A DNA stretch of 64,000 nucleotides from NCBI GenBank assembly GCA_934045075.1, contig OW203744.1:6387795-6451794 (forward strand). Reading direction: 5' to 3'. Source of the DNA: Yponomeuta sedellus. Its lineage: Eukaryota; Arthropoda; Insecta; Lepidoptera; Yponomeutidae. The position numbers were made by a program, and so were the translations under genes. A model generated the notes under the pieces. That model was not told where the DNA came from. It was given only the letters and a program-made list of their open reading frames with translations, and ran no database searches. Positions within the stretch are counted from its first letter, which is position 1. Every line of letters begins with the position of its first letter. Positions 19,294-28,750 of the stretch are shown here, one piece after another.

Positions 19294-20910
19294 TTAGTAT
19301 CGAAAAAACATTTCCTTTTCTGTAACCTTATCTTTTATGACTAAAAAGCCTTTTTTTCCAAAGTAATAAGGTATTGTGCCTTTCTTTGGAAGACTAGATT
19401 TTACTTGTTGCTGCTGCAGCAACTTTTGCTTATTTTTTTCATCTTGTTTTTTGAAAAGGTATGGTATAGTGCCTTTCTTGTTTTGGTTGTTTGTTTTAAT
19501 TAGACTCCTAATGTTTGTGATGAATACTTCTTCATAATGTAGATAGTCAATTTCAATATTTATTTTTGCACAAAAATCCAAACCCCTTTTTATCTCGATG
19601 AATTTAGTTCCTTTGAGGTTACTGATCATCGTTTTGATGGATTTTTTTATTTGATTGCTATCTAGATAATTGTTTTCTTTCGTTTCGCATACAAAGACTG
19701 TTTTGGTTTGGTTTTTTTTTAAAATAGATTCTAATTTGTAAAGAAAATTTGCTGTCCTATCATTAGCACCCAAAAAAACTATGATAATTTCATTTTCGGA
19801 TACTCGGGCAATCAAATCATTTAGGTCACTAAGAATTTCCGAAGACATTGCATTTGGCTTTACCGTGGCAGATATATCGTAGGAAACATTCCTTTGGTTT
19901 TTTCTTAAATTAATCAGCTCTAATGCTATACCCCGTGCACCTTGATCCCCTAGTATGTGAATTGAAGGCTTTGGTTTTAAGTTGTTTTGTTCGTTTATTT
20001 TCATCTTGAAACCATTTGCTAATGACAACGCACCTCTGGATTCTTCTTTATTCTTCTTCTCCTTGTCCGTAGCTGTACTGCTGACCGCCCTTGAGTTTGA
20101 AGATTTAGGCGCTGTAGATTGCATGGGTAGTGTTTGGGGTTTTTCCACAGTATCGATCTTACATTTGGTATGGCTGGTGCCAGATTTTGGCGTGGACTTA
20201 AGAGTAGTATCCTCCAATATGCTTTTCCTCTTAGAAAGCTTCCTAGGCTTAGAACCCGAGGCAGGCGCTGCAGCTTTTGGCGTAGAAGTGGTAATTTCCG
20301 AACTTATTTTTAGTAAAAGAGCATTTCTTTTGTTCAGATCTTGGACAACTAATTTCAAACTAGTGTTTTCTTCATTCAGCCTAATAATTTCCTCGTGAGC
20401 ACTGTTTAGGTCCGTAGTTAACTGGGAAATTTGTTCCTTCAGGTCTTGTACCAATGATTCGTTCAGCTGTGACGAAACAGCGTTTGGAAGACTTTTTGCT
20501 GTGTCATCAAGGAAGCTTGAACTTTTTTCCAAATCATGAGATAAATCGTCCAACGAGTTTCCTCTCTGCACCTGATTAGGTTGATCGGGACTTAAACGTT
20601 TTGCAGCGTCCGATTTTGAACTTTTCGGAGCTTGCTCGAAACTCAAAAAGTCGTTCGCTGTGCTTCTAGAGTTTGACTTATTTACTTCACCTGACCCTAG
20701 AGGTGGGGTACTGTTTTTCCTTAGGTTTTTCCCACGACCCAAAGTAATATTTGAACAAGGTTCGCATTTCCATTGCTTTTTAGATGTGTACAATACAGAA
20801 TACTTCGCAGAAGTTATGTTTAAGCACTGACAGTGATATTGTTTTCTACATACGGCACATTTGAGTAAATCACCGAGATTTATCACTTTGCGACAGACTT
20901 GGCAGTTCAT
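19294..20910 (-). CDS. CR1-like LINE ORF1: PHD finger, coiled coil and SGNH-esterase-like domain
   Basis: Read from the ATG at 20910-20908 this encodes 538 residues. A PHD-like finger lies at residues 3-52 (C3, C6, C18, C21, H26, C29, C49, C52). A Ser/Thr/Lys-rich linker and a heptad-rich stretch follow (SLVQDLKEQISQLTTDL). The C-terminal part has the block order of SGNH/GDSL hydrolases: SIHILGDQGARG, then IIIVFLGANDRT, then DYLHYEEVF (Asp-x-x-His). PHD plus esterase is a known CR1 ORF1 architecture. Here Gln occupies the usual nucleophile Ser position (GDQ instead of GDS), so catalysis is doubtful. The frame is open a further 41 codons upstream only because the array's LINE tail is fused in phase; I prefer the internal Met directly before the finger. 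Confidence 0.8.
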   Translation of the reverse strand: MNCQVCRKVINLGDLLKCAVCRKQYHCQCLNITSAKYSVLYTSKKQWKCEPCSNITLGRGKNLRKNSTPPLGSGEVNKSNSRSTANDFLSFEQAPKSSKSDAAKRLSPDQPNQVQRGNSLDDLSHDLEKSSSFLDDTAKSLPNAVSSQLNESLVQDLKEQISQLTTDLNSAHEEIIRLNEENTSLKLVVQDLNKRNALLLKISSEITTSTPKAAAPASGSKPRKLSKRKSILEDTTLKSTPKSGTSHTKCKIDTVEKPQTLPMQSTAPKSSNSRAVSSTATDKEKKNKEESRGALSLANGFKMKINEQNNLKPKPSIHILGDQGARGIALELINLRKNQRNVSYDISATVKPNAMSSEILSDLNDLIARVSENEIIIVFLGANDRTANFLYKLESILKKNQTKTVFVCETKENNYLDSNQIKKSIKTMISNLKGTKFIEIKRGLDFCAKINIEIDYLHYEEVFITNIRSLIKTNNQNKKGTIPYLFKKQDEKNKQKLLQQQQVKSSLPKKGTIPYYFGKKGFLVIKDKVTEKEMFFRY

Positions 20911-20913
20911 TTT

Positions 20914-21033
20914 AAAACGAACGCAGTAACCTACAAATGATGTGCCTACCTTGGCTAATCGGAATTTAGTACAAGCAATCTTGTTTCTATTCCTTGTGTT
21001 TACGTTATGAACGTCCCTATTTAATTTAAACAT
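20914..21033 (-). pseudogene. Array LINE tail, cut by CR1 junction
   Basis: This encodes the first 40 residues of the array's LINE-tail frame (MFKLNRDVHNVNTRN to GYCVRF). It is then joined in phase to the start of the CR1 ORF1. It marks the left boundary of the array. Confidence 0.85.
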
Positions 21034-21160
21034 AGTTATATTTTTCCCTAAAATTATTTTTATTTACTATGTATTTAACTTAATTACACTATATTTCGTA
21101 TTTAGATTAAAATATCTTACGTATAATGACTCTTAAATTATTGTTTGTATAATGTTAAAA

Positions 21161-21256
21161 CTGTACCCTCGATGCTACTCGCCGTGGCCTCGGTAATTAC
21201 ACTATTTAAACGTTCATTCTGTACCCTCCATGCTACTCGCGGTGGCCTCGGAAATT
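21161..21256 (-). repeat. Two 38-bp direct repeats downstream of the virus-like ORF
   Basis: Copies at 21161-21198 and 21219-21256 match except at three positions. On the minus strand each reads from CCGAGGCCACCGCGAGTAG (or its variant) to GAGGGTACAG. They begin 16 nt downstream of the ORF stop and recur at the same place in every unit. They are GC-rich like the ORF and unlike the AT-rich flank, so they probably came with it (for example a viral terminal or intergenic sequence). Confidence 0.85.
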
Positions 21257-21271
21257 CCGTTAATGTATGGT

Positions 21272-22393
21272 CTAGCGCGGGCTAGTTATCATACGCCGTA
21301 CTGTTGCATTCGTACGATTTTGCTGTGAGTCGGAGATGGACACAAAGCGTCCAAAATCCAAGCCCTCAGGCATCCTACGTCTCGCATTACGGTTTTGAAT
21401 CCATGCATTAGGAATCACAAACTGGTTAGCTGCTGTTCCTTCGACACAACACCAATTAGTGTGTGTTCCTGCAATGGCTTCTTTCACTACCTGATACCCC
21501 ATGACATATGAAGCACCAAAGGTGGTGATCGGCGCGGCGGTGGCTGATGTAGGTCTGACGACCAGTTCAGTCCACTTTGCTGCGACGTTTTGATTCTCGT
21601 CAGTTGGCACTGACTTAATCAATTGTGCCGAGTCTCCTTCGACGGTTAGCGCATCGAGCTTCACTTTCTCAACACGGAATGTTGGACATCCGGCGAAGTA
21701 GTCACTCACTTGCTGCACTAATCGTAGATTGAATCTCGTATCAGCTATCTGTTCGCGGAAGGCCGTCGCCGTAATCCCTAAGGATTCAAGCGCGATTCTG
21801 ACTTCCTCTTTTCGATGGCCGATTGCTCCAAAGTTCCCAATCATGGATCGGGTCGCTCTGGTATTGGCTGGTAGCACTCTAAAGTTTGGCACAGGTTGCG
21901 CCGCTTCATTTGCTTCCGCCATCAGGACATCTCCACAGATACCCAAGGAGGGCACCTCTTCGTAGAGATTATGCGTGTCGGTATCTATCACTGCCGAGTG
22001 ATAACCACCAAAGCCCTGAGCTACGCTTACAGGTAGGACGTGGTTTTCAAGATTGACAGTTTTACCTGTCGCATCTTTAACCGCGCCTATTCCCTTTAAC
22101 ATATACTGTTCTTTAAAAGTCAAAGTCGTGTTTCCACGCTTCGCTTTTATATCTAATAAACGTGCCCACAGAACTGCTGTTGTGTAGTACATCAGCATAC
22201 CCCTGGTCATCTGTTTATTAAGATTTTTGTCATCGCCACCAATGGAGGCGTAGACTTCTTCTACTAGATCTGGTAATCTGCCGAAAGTCGGCGAGATCTC
22301 CTGATCTGTATGAAGTTCACGGACTGAAACGTCAATTGTCATCTTGACTGCCTTCGCTGATCCATCCGTAATATTTGAAAAATCGTGCTTCAT
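21272..22393 (-). CDS. Virus-like structural protein candidate, array copy 1 (reference description)
   Basis: This is an intronless ORF of 373 residues, ATG at 22393 and TAG at 21272. I cannot name the family. There is no signal peptide or clear membrane segment. A hydrophobic helix-like stretch lies at about 65-80 (MLMYYTTAVLWARLL). A Gly/Pro/Ala-rich middle, a WCC motif at 314-316 and a basic Arg-rich tail (NARRRMPEGLDFGRF, 336-350, then RTNATVRRM) follow. Size, compact single domain, basic tail and GC content clearly higher than the flanks fit a viral capsid or nucleoprotein captured into the genome; this is inference, and a host or transposon protein is possible. Two tiny upstream ORFs (MDFFDE and MTF) precede the start on the minus strand, as does an open frame ending 2 nt before the ATG. 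No promoter is evident. This sequence is the array consensus. Confidence 0.7.
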   Translation of the reverse strand: MKHDFSNITDGSAKAVKMTIDVSVRELHTDQEISPTFGRLPDLVEEVYASIGGDDKNLNKQMTRGMLMYYTTAVLWARLLDIKAKRGNTTLTFKEQYMLKGIGAVKDATGKTVNLENHVLPVSVAQGFGGYHSAVIDTDTHNLYEEVPSLGICGDVLMAEANEAAQPVPNFRVLPANTRATRSMIGNFGAIGHRKEEVRIALESLGITATAFREQIADTRFNLRLVQQVSDYFAGCPTFRVEKVKLDALTVEGDSAQLIKSVPTDENQNVAAKWTELVVRPTSATAAPITTFGASYVMGYQVVKEAIAGTHTNWCCVEGTAANQFVIPNAWIQNRNARRRMPEGLDFGRFVSISDSQQNRTNATVRRMITSPR

Positions 22394-23404
22394 CGTTAGA
22401 AAGTCATATATTCTACTATTACGGTTCTCTTTAGGATGTTTCTTCTATTCATCAAAAAAATCCATTTTCGAAACTGCGAATCCGTATTCTGAAACAACAG
22501 ACAAAAAAATAAAGTTCCCCTCAAGTGCGCGAGCTAAAATGAAATTTATTTGAAACTTAATAGATATCGCTATCATATACAACGATAAACGGGCGCCAAA
22601 AGGTAGACCTGCTCATGAGCACTCGAGGAAAGATAATAAAAAATATATCCCTAATTTTTTTTTGTTACAAATTTAAGTTAGAAATATTTTGAAAATTTAC
22701 ACCTTTAATCATATTTTGAGCTACCACGATCACAAGGTTTTTTTGTATCGGATACCTAATTAGTACAACTATTCACCACAACTCTTAAAAAAACTAATAT
22801 GCCCGCAGTTATTACACAAAAAATTATCAAAATATTTTAACAAAGAAACCGAAATTCTTAATTGTTTTGTTTTTAGTAATAAATTTTACTATGTTCCAAA
22901 GATTGTTTTGTTATTTAAAAAAATTAGAAATAAAACAATGGTAACTATTTGTGTAATAAATTTATTACACAAATAGTTACACAAATACTAAATAAAATGT
23001 TGACGTCAATTTAGCCAAGCCAAAATTGCATTTTATAATAGCTATAATAAAAATCTATGTGTGTAAATTTTTATATTTACCCTTGGAAGTCTTTTTACAT
23101 TACAATTATAAAATATTTTTTTTATAAATTATCAAAAAGTACAACAAATAGAAAAAAAATTAAGATTTTACACTTGTACAGTTACAATTGTATAGTTTGG
23201 AATACTATTTCAAATACACTATTACATTTTAAATATAATAGTATGCATGACCTGTAACGTACATATATCATATGAATTTCAATTGTTCCAATTGTAATAG
23301 TTGTTCTAATAAGAATAGTATTTCAAAGATTTTAATTTTCGCTACTCACGTCAAATCAAAAATGTAACACTAAAATATACAAGTTACGATTAACCTACTT
23401 CTAA
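22394..23404. other. AT-rich part of array unit (upstream of ORF)
   Basis: This holds no convincing gene; short plus-strand frames (69 and 66 codons) recur only because the unit recurs. A TTTTTTTGTCTGTTGTTTCAG stretch on the minus strand at about 22490-22510 resembles a splice acceptor about 100 nt before the ORF ATG. The same layout occurs in all units. Confidence 0.5.
22941..22980. repeat. 40-bp perfect palindrome in array unit
   Basis: GTAACTATTTGTGTAATAAA is followed at once by its exact complement, with no loop. The palindrome recurs in each unit (26120-26159 in the next). In copy 3 a 12-bp deletion removes its end. Confidence 0.9.
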
Positions 23405-24215
23405 TAATTCAAATTCAAATAATTTTATTTCGACGTAAAGAATTGACATTCTGTTTGCTGAATGTCAATGTACAATGTAAAATGTAAGCCGCCGCCTTCG
23501 GGCCGTATTGTAGTGGAGAAAAAGGCAGCGGGAAAAAAAACTCCACTCTGACCATCTTTTCTCAAATCTTCTTAAAACCAAATACATCAGTTGCCATTAT
23601 GTAAACCTAATAAGATTTCATGATTGCCATTAACAACCCCAAATGCCAAAGCATCAGTCAAATGTCTCACAATAATAGGGGAAAACATAATTGCTGCGGC
23701 CAGACACACGAACAGCACTCGTTCACGAGCATAACGCAGTGCTCAGCCATCATCAGTCTCAACCATTTTGGAGGGAGATAGATGACCCGAACACCACGCT
23801 ACCATTCGAATGACCTTTAGCAAACTTGCAGTTAAGTTTTTGTCAGTTATATAATGTATCATATAGTTATTAATATGCAATCACGTTGTCTGTACACACT
23901 TGTATGATAAAATATGTTATACTTAGTTATACTTAACAATACAATCGCGGTGGAATTGGTTTACCACCACGGATTAGGATCGTTTATATAGTCGTCTATT
24001 CTATAATATGCCTTTTTACATAGCGATTTTTTAATGAAAGTTTTAAATTTTTTTTCAGACAAGCATAGAACACGTTCTGGAATTTTGTTGTAAAAACGAA
24101 CGCAGTAACCTACAAATGATGTGCCTACCTTGGCTAATCGGAATTTAGTACAAGCAATCTTGTTTCTATTCCTTGTGTTTACGTTATGAACGTCCCTATT
24201 TAATTTAAACATAGT
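23405..24215 (-). mobile_element. 5'-truncated LINE (reverse-transcriptase tail plus 3' UTR) in array unit 1
   Basis: The frame at 23961-24212 (83 codons) is the extreme C-terminus of a CR1/jockey-like ORF2: NTRNRNKIACTKFRLAKVGT, then YCVRFYNKIPERV and YRIDDYINDPNPWW. It is followed by a 3' UTR with a nested hairpin near 23715-23745 and a terminal hairpin (TTGACATTC at 23443, GAATGTCAA at 23460), ending in TTATTTGAATTTGAATT. Only the last ~810 bp of the LINE are present. This unit has two terminal Trp codons (CCACC variant). Confidence 0.8.
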
Positions 24216-24450
24216 TATATTTTTCCCTAAAATTATTTTTATTTACTATGTATTTAACTTAATTACACTATATTTCGTATTTAGATTAAAATATCTTACG
24301 TATAATGACTCTTAAATTATTGTTTGTATAATGTTAAAACTGTACCCTCGATGCTACTCGCCGTGGCCTCGGTAATTACACTATTTAAACGTTCATTCTG
24401 TACCCTCCATGCTACTCGCGGTGGCCTCGGAAATTCCGTTAATGTATGGT

Positions 24451-25572
24451 CTAGCGCGGGCTAGTTATCATACGCCGTACTGTTGCATTCGTACGATTTT
24501 GCTGTGAGTCGGAGATGGACACAAAGCGTCCAAAATCCAAGCCCTCAGGCATCCTACGTCTCGCATTACGGTTTTGAATCCATGCATTAGGAATCACAAA
24601 CTGGTTAGCTGCTGTTCCTTCGACACAACACCAATTAGTGTGTGTTCCTGCAATGGCTTCTTTCACTACCTGATACCCCATGACATATGAAGCACCAAAG
24701 GTGGTGATCGGCGCGGCGGTGGCTGATGTAGGTCTGACGACCAGTTCAGTCCACTTTGCTGCGACGTTTTGATTCTCGTCAGTTGGCACTGACTTAATCA
24801 ATTGTGCCGAGTCTCCTTCGACGGTTAGCGCATCGAGCTTCACTTTCTCAACACGGAATGTTGGACATCCGGCGAAGTAGTCACTCACTTGCTGCACTAA
24901 TCGTAGATTGAATCTCGTATCAGCTATCTGTTCGCGGAAGGCCGTCGCCGTAATCCCTAAGGATTCAAGCGCGATTCTGACTTCCTCTTTTCGATGGCCG
25001 ATTGCTCCAAAGTTCCCAATCATGGATCGGGTCGCTCTGGTATTGGCTGGTAGCACTCTAAAGTTTGGCACAGGTTGCGCCGCTTCATTTGCTTCCGCCA
25101 TCAGGACATCTCCACAGATACCCAAGGAGGGCACCTCTTCGTAGAGATTATGCGTGTCGGTATCTATCACTGCCGAGTGATAACCACCAAAGCCCTGAGC
25201 TACGCTTACAGGTAGGACGTGGTTTTCAAGATTGACAGTTTTACCTGTCGCATCTTTAACCGCGCCTATTCCCTTTAACATATACTGTTCTTTAAAAGTC
25301 AAAGTCGTGTTTCCACGCTTCGCTTTTATATCTAATAAACGTGCCCACAGAACTGCTGTTGTGTAGTACATCAGCATACCCCTGGTCATCTGTTTATTAA
25401 GATTTTTGTCATCGCCACCAATGGAGGCGTAGACTTCTTCTACTAGATCTGGTAATCTGCCGAAAGTCGGCGAGATCTCCTGATCTGTATGAAGTTCACG
25501 GACTGAAACGTCAATTGTCATCTTGACTGCCTTCGCTGATCCATCCGTAATATTTGAAAAATCGTGCTTCAT
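24451..25572 (-). CDS. Virus-like protein, array copy 2
   Basis: This protein is identical to copy 1. The unit differs from unit 1 at several non-coding sites (for example G instead of C near 25889, and the CACGAAAATC form near 26527). Confidence 0.7.
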   Translation of the reverse strand: MKHDFSNITDGSAKAVKMTIDVSVRELHTDQEISPTFGRLPDLVEEVYASIGGDDKNLNKQMTRGMLMYYTTAVLWARLLDIKAKRGNTTLTFKEQYMLKGIGAVKDATGKTVNLENHVLPVSVAQGFGGYHSAVIDTDTHNLYEEVPSLGICGDVLMAEANEAAQPVPNFRVLPANTRATRSMIGNFGAIGHRKEEVRIALESLGITATAFREQIADTRFNLRLVQQVSDYFAGCPTFRVEKVKLDALTVEGDSAQLIKSVPTDENQNVAAKWTELVVRPTSATAAPITTFGASYVMGYQVVKEAIAGTHTNWCCVEGTAANQFVIPNAWIQNRNARRRMPEGLDFGRFVSISDSQQNRTNATVRRMITSPR

Positions 25573-27141
25573 CGTTAGAAAGTCATATATTCTACTATTA
25601 CGGTTCTCTTTAGGATGTTTCTTCTATTCATCAAAAAAATCCATTTTCGAAACTGCGAATCCGTATTCTGAAACAACAGACAAAAAAATAAAGTTCCCCT
25701 CAAGTGCGCGAGCTAAAATGAAATTTATTTGAAACTTAATAGATATCGCTATCATATACAACGATAAACGGGCGCCAAAAGGTAGACCTGCTCATGAGCA
25801 CTCGAGGAAAGATAATAAAAAATATATCCCTAATTTTTTTTTGTTACAAATTTAAGTTAGAAATATTTTGAAAATTTACACCTTTAATGATATTTTGAGC
25901 TACCACGATCACAAGGTTTTTTTGTATCGGATACCTAATTAGTACAACTATTCACCACAACTCTTAAAAAAACTAATATGCCCGCAGTTATTACACAAAA
26001 AATTATCAAAATATTTTAACAAAGAAACCGAAATTCTTAATTGTTTTGTTTTTAGTAATAAATTTTACTATGTTCCAAAGATTGTTTTGTTATTTAAAAA
26101 AATTAGAAATAAAACAATGGTAACTATTTGTGTAATAAATTTATTACACAAATAGTTACACAAATACTAAATAAAATGTTGACGTCAATTTAGCCAAGCC
26201 AAAATTGCATTTTATAATAGCTATAATAAAAATCTATGTGTGTAAATTTTTATATTTACCCTTGGAAGTCTTTTTACATTACAATTATAAAATATTTTTT
26301 TTATAAATTATCAAAAAGTACAACAAATAGAAAAAAAATTAAGATTTTACACTTGTACAGTTACAATTGTATAGTTTGGAATACTATTTCAAATACACTA
26401 TTACATTTTAAATATAATAGTATGCATGACCTGTAACATACATATATCATATGAATTTCAATTGTTCTAATTGTAATAGTTGTTCTAATAAGAATAGTAT
26501 TTCAAAGATTTTAATTTTCGCTACTCACGAAAATCAAAAATGTAACACTAAAATATACAAGTTACGATTAACCTACTTCTAATAATTCAAATTCAAATAA
26601 TTTTATTTCGACGTAAAGAATTGACATTCTGTTTGCTGAATGTCAATGTACAATGTAAAATGTAAGCCGCCGCCTTCGGGCCGTATTGTAGTGGAGAAAA
26701 AGGCAGCGGGAAAAAAAACTCCACTCTGACCATCTTTTCTCAAATCTTCTTAAAACCAAATACATCAGTTGCCATTATGTAAACCTAATAAGATTTCATG
26801 ATTGCCATTAACAACCCCAAATGCCAAAGCATCAGTCAAATGTCTCACAATAATAGGGGAAAACATAATTGCTGCGGCCAGACACACGAACAGCACTCGT
26901 TCACGAGCATAACGCAGTGCTCAGCCATCATCAGTCTCAACCATTTTGGAGGGAGATAGATGACCCGAACACCACGCTACCATTCGAATGACCTTTAGCA
27001 AACATGCAGTTAAGTTTTTGTCAGTTATATAATGTATCATATAGTTATTAATATGCAATCACGTTGTCTGTACACACTTGTATGATAAAATATGTTATAC
27101 TTAGTTATACTTAACAATACAATCGCGGTGGAATTGGTTTA

Positions 27142-27390
27142 CTACCACGGATTAGGATCGTTTATATAGTCGTCTATTCTATAATATGCCTTTTTACATA
27201 GCGATTTTTTAATGAAAGTTTTAAATTTTTTTTCAGACAAGCATAGAACACGTTCTGGAATTTTGTTGTAAAAACGAACGCAGTAACCTACAAATGATGT
27301 GCCTACCTTGGCTAATCGGAATTTAGTACAAGCAATCTTGTTTCTATTCCTTGTGTTTACGTTATGAACGTCCCTATTTAATTTAAACAT
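27142..27390 (-). pseudogene. LINE tail, unit 2
   Basis: An 82-codon tail ends in PNPW because CCACC is CTACC here, giving a stop. The 3' UTR continues to about 26585. Confidence 0.75.
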
Positions 27391-27628
27391 AGTTATATTT
27401 TTCCCTAAAATTATTTTTATTTACTATGTATTTAACTTAATTACACTATATTTCGTATTTAGATTAAAATATCTTACGTATAATGACTCTTAAATTATTG
27501 TTTGTATAATGTTAAAACTGTACCCTCGATGCTACTCGCCGTGGCCTCGGTAATTACACTATTTAAACGTTCATTCTGTACCCTCCATGCTACTCGCGGT
27601 GGCCTCGGAAATTCCGTTAATGTATGGT

Positions 27629-28750
27629 CTAGCGCGGGCTAGTTATCATACGCCGTACTGTTGCATTCGTACGATTTTGCTGTGAGTCGGAGATGGACAC
27701 AAAGCGTCCAAAATCCAAGCCCTCAGGCATCCTACGTCTCGCATTACGGTTTTGAATCCATGCATTAGGAATCACAAACTGGTTAGCTGCTGTTCCTTCG
27801 ACACAACACCAATTAGTGTGTGTTCCTGCAATGGCTTCTTTCACTACCTGATACCCCATGACATATGAAGCACCAAAGGTGGTGATCGGCGCGGCGGTGG
27901 CTGATGTAGGTCTGACGACCAGTTCAGTCCACTTTGCTGCGACGTTTTGATTCTCGTCAGTTGGCACTGACTTAATCAATTGTGCCGAGTCTCCTTCGAC
28001 GGTTAGCGCATCGAGCTTCACTTTCTCAACACGGAATGTTGGACATCCGGCGAAGTAGTCACTCACTTGCTGCACTAATCGTAGATTGAATCTCGTATCA
28101 GCTATCTGTTCGCGGAAGGCCGTCGCCGTAATCCCTAAGGATTCAAGCGCGATTCTGACTTCCTCTTTTCGATGGCCGATTGCTCCAAAGTTCCCAATCA
28201 TGGATCGGGTCGCTCTGGTATTGGCTGGTAGCACTCTAAAGTTTGGCACAGGTTGCGCCGCTTCATTTGCTTCCGCCATCAGGACATCTCCACAGATACC
28301 CAAGGAGGGCACCTCTTCGTAGAGATTATGCGTGTCGGTATCTATCACTGCCGAGTGATAACCACCAAAGCCCTGAGCTACGCTTACAGGTAGGACGTGG
28401 TTTTCAAGATTGACAGTTTTACCTGTCGCATCTTTAACCGCGCCTATTCCCTTTAACATATACTGTTCTTTAAAAGTCAAAGTCGTGTTTCCACGCTTCG
28501 CTTTTATATCTAATAAACGTGCCCACAGAACTGCTGTTGTGTAGTACATCAGCATACCCCTGGTCATCTGTTTATTAAGATTTTTGTCATCGCCACCAAT
28601 GGAGGCGTAGACTTCTTCTACTAGATCTGGTAATCTGCCGAAAGTCGGCGAGATCTCCTGATCTGTATGAAGTTCACGGACTGAAACGTCAATTGTCATC
28701 TTGACTGCCTTCGCTGATCCATCCGTAATATTTGAAAAATCGTGCTTCAT
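27629..28750 (-). CDS. Virus-like protein, array copy 3
   Basis: The protein is identical to copy 1. The unit shares the copy 1 non-coding variants and has a private 12-bp deletion of ATAGTTACACAA near 29330 and a G-to-C change near 28792. Confidence 0.7.
   Translation of the reverse strand: MKHDFSNITDGSAKAVKMTIDVSVRELHTDQEISPTFGRLPDLVEEVYASIGGDDKNLNKQMTRGMLMYYTTAVLWARLLDIKAKRGNTTLTFKEQYMLKGIGAVKDATGKTVNLENHVLPVSVAQGFGGYHSAVIDTDTHNLYEEVPSLGICGDVLMAEANEAAQPVPNFRVLPANTRATRSMIGNFGAIGHRKEEVRIALESLGITATAFREQIADTRFNLRLVQQVSDYFAGCPTFRVEKVKLDALTVEGDSAQLIKSVPTDENQNVAAKWTELVVRPTSATAAPITTFGASYVMGYQVVKEAIAGTHTNWCCVEGTAANQFVIPNAWIQNRNARRRMPEGLDFGRFVSISDSQQNRTNATVRRMITSPR

Larger units (their letters stand above)
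16126..20913 (-). mobile_element. CR1-like LINE, nearly full length
   Basis: The element runs from the ORF1 start region at about 20913 (5') to a 3' end made of five TTCAA repeats (16126-16150 on the plus strand), preceded by AATGAATTGAA-type sequence. It carries ORF1 and ORF2 in the expected order. The 5' end joins the tandem array inside that array's LINE tail. No target-site duplication is seen between the two ends, so the junction may be a rearrangement or a 5' truncation event. Confidence 0.8.

Noticed and set aside
20911..21033. A 579-codon fusion protein of LINE tail and CR1 ORF1 as a real gene
   Set aside because: The joint is an accidental in-phase junction at the array edge. A proper Met directly precedes the PHD finger.
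21729..23257. Plus-strand frames of 78, 69 and 66 codons repeated in every array unit
   Set aside because: The 78-codon frame is antisense to the 373-codon ORF, and the others lie in AT-rich DNA or straddle the ORF start. They recur only because the unit recurs, and have no motif.
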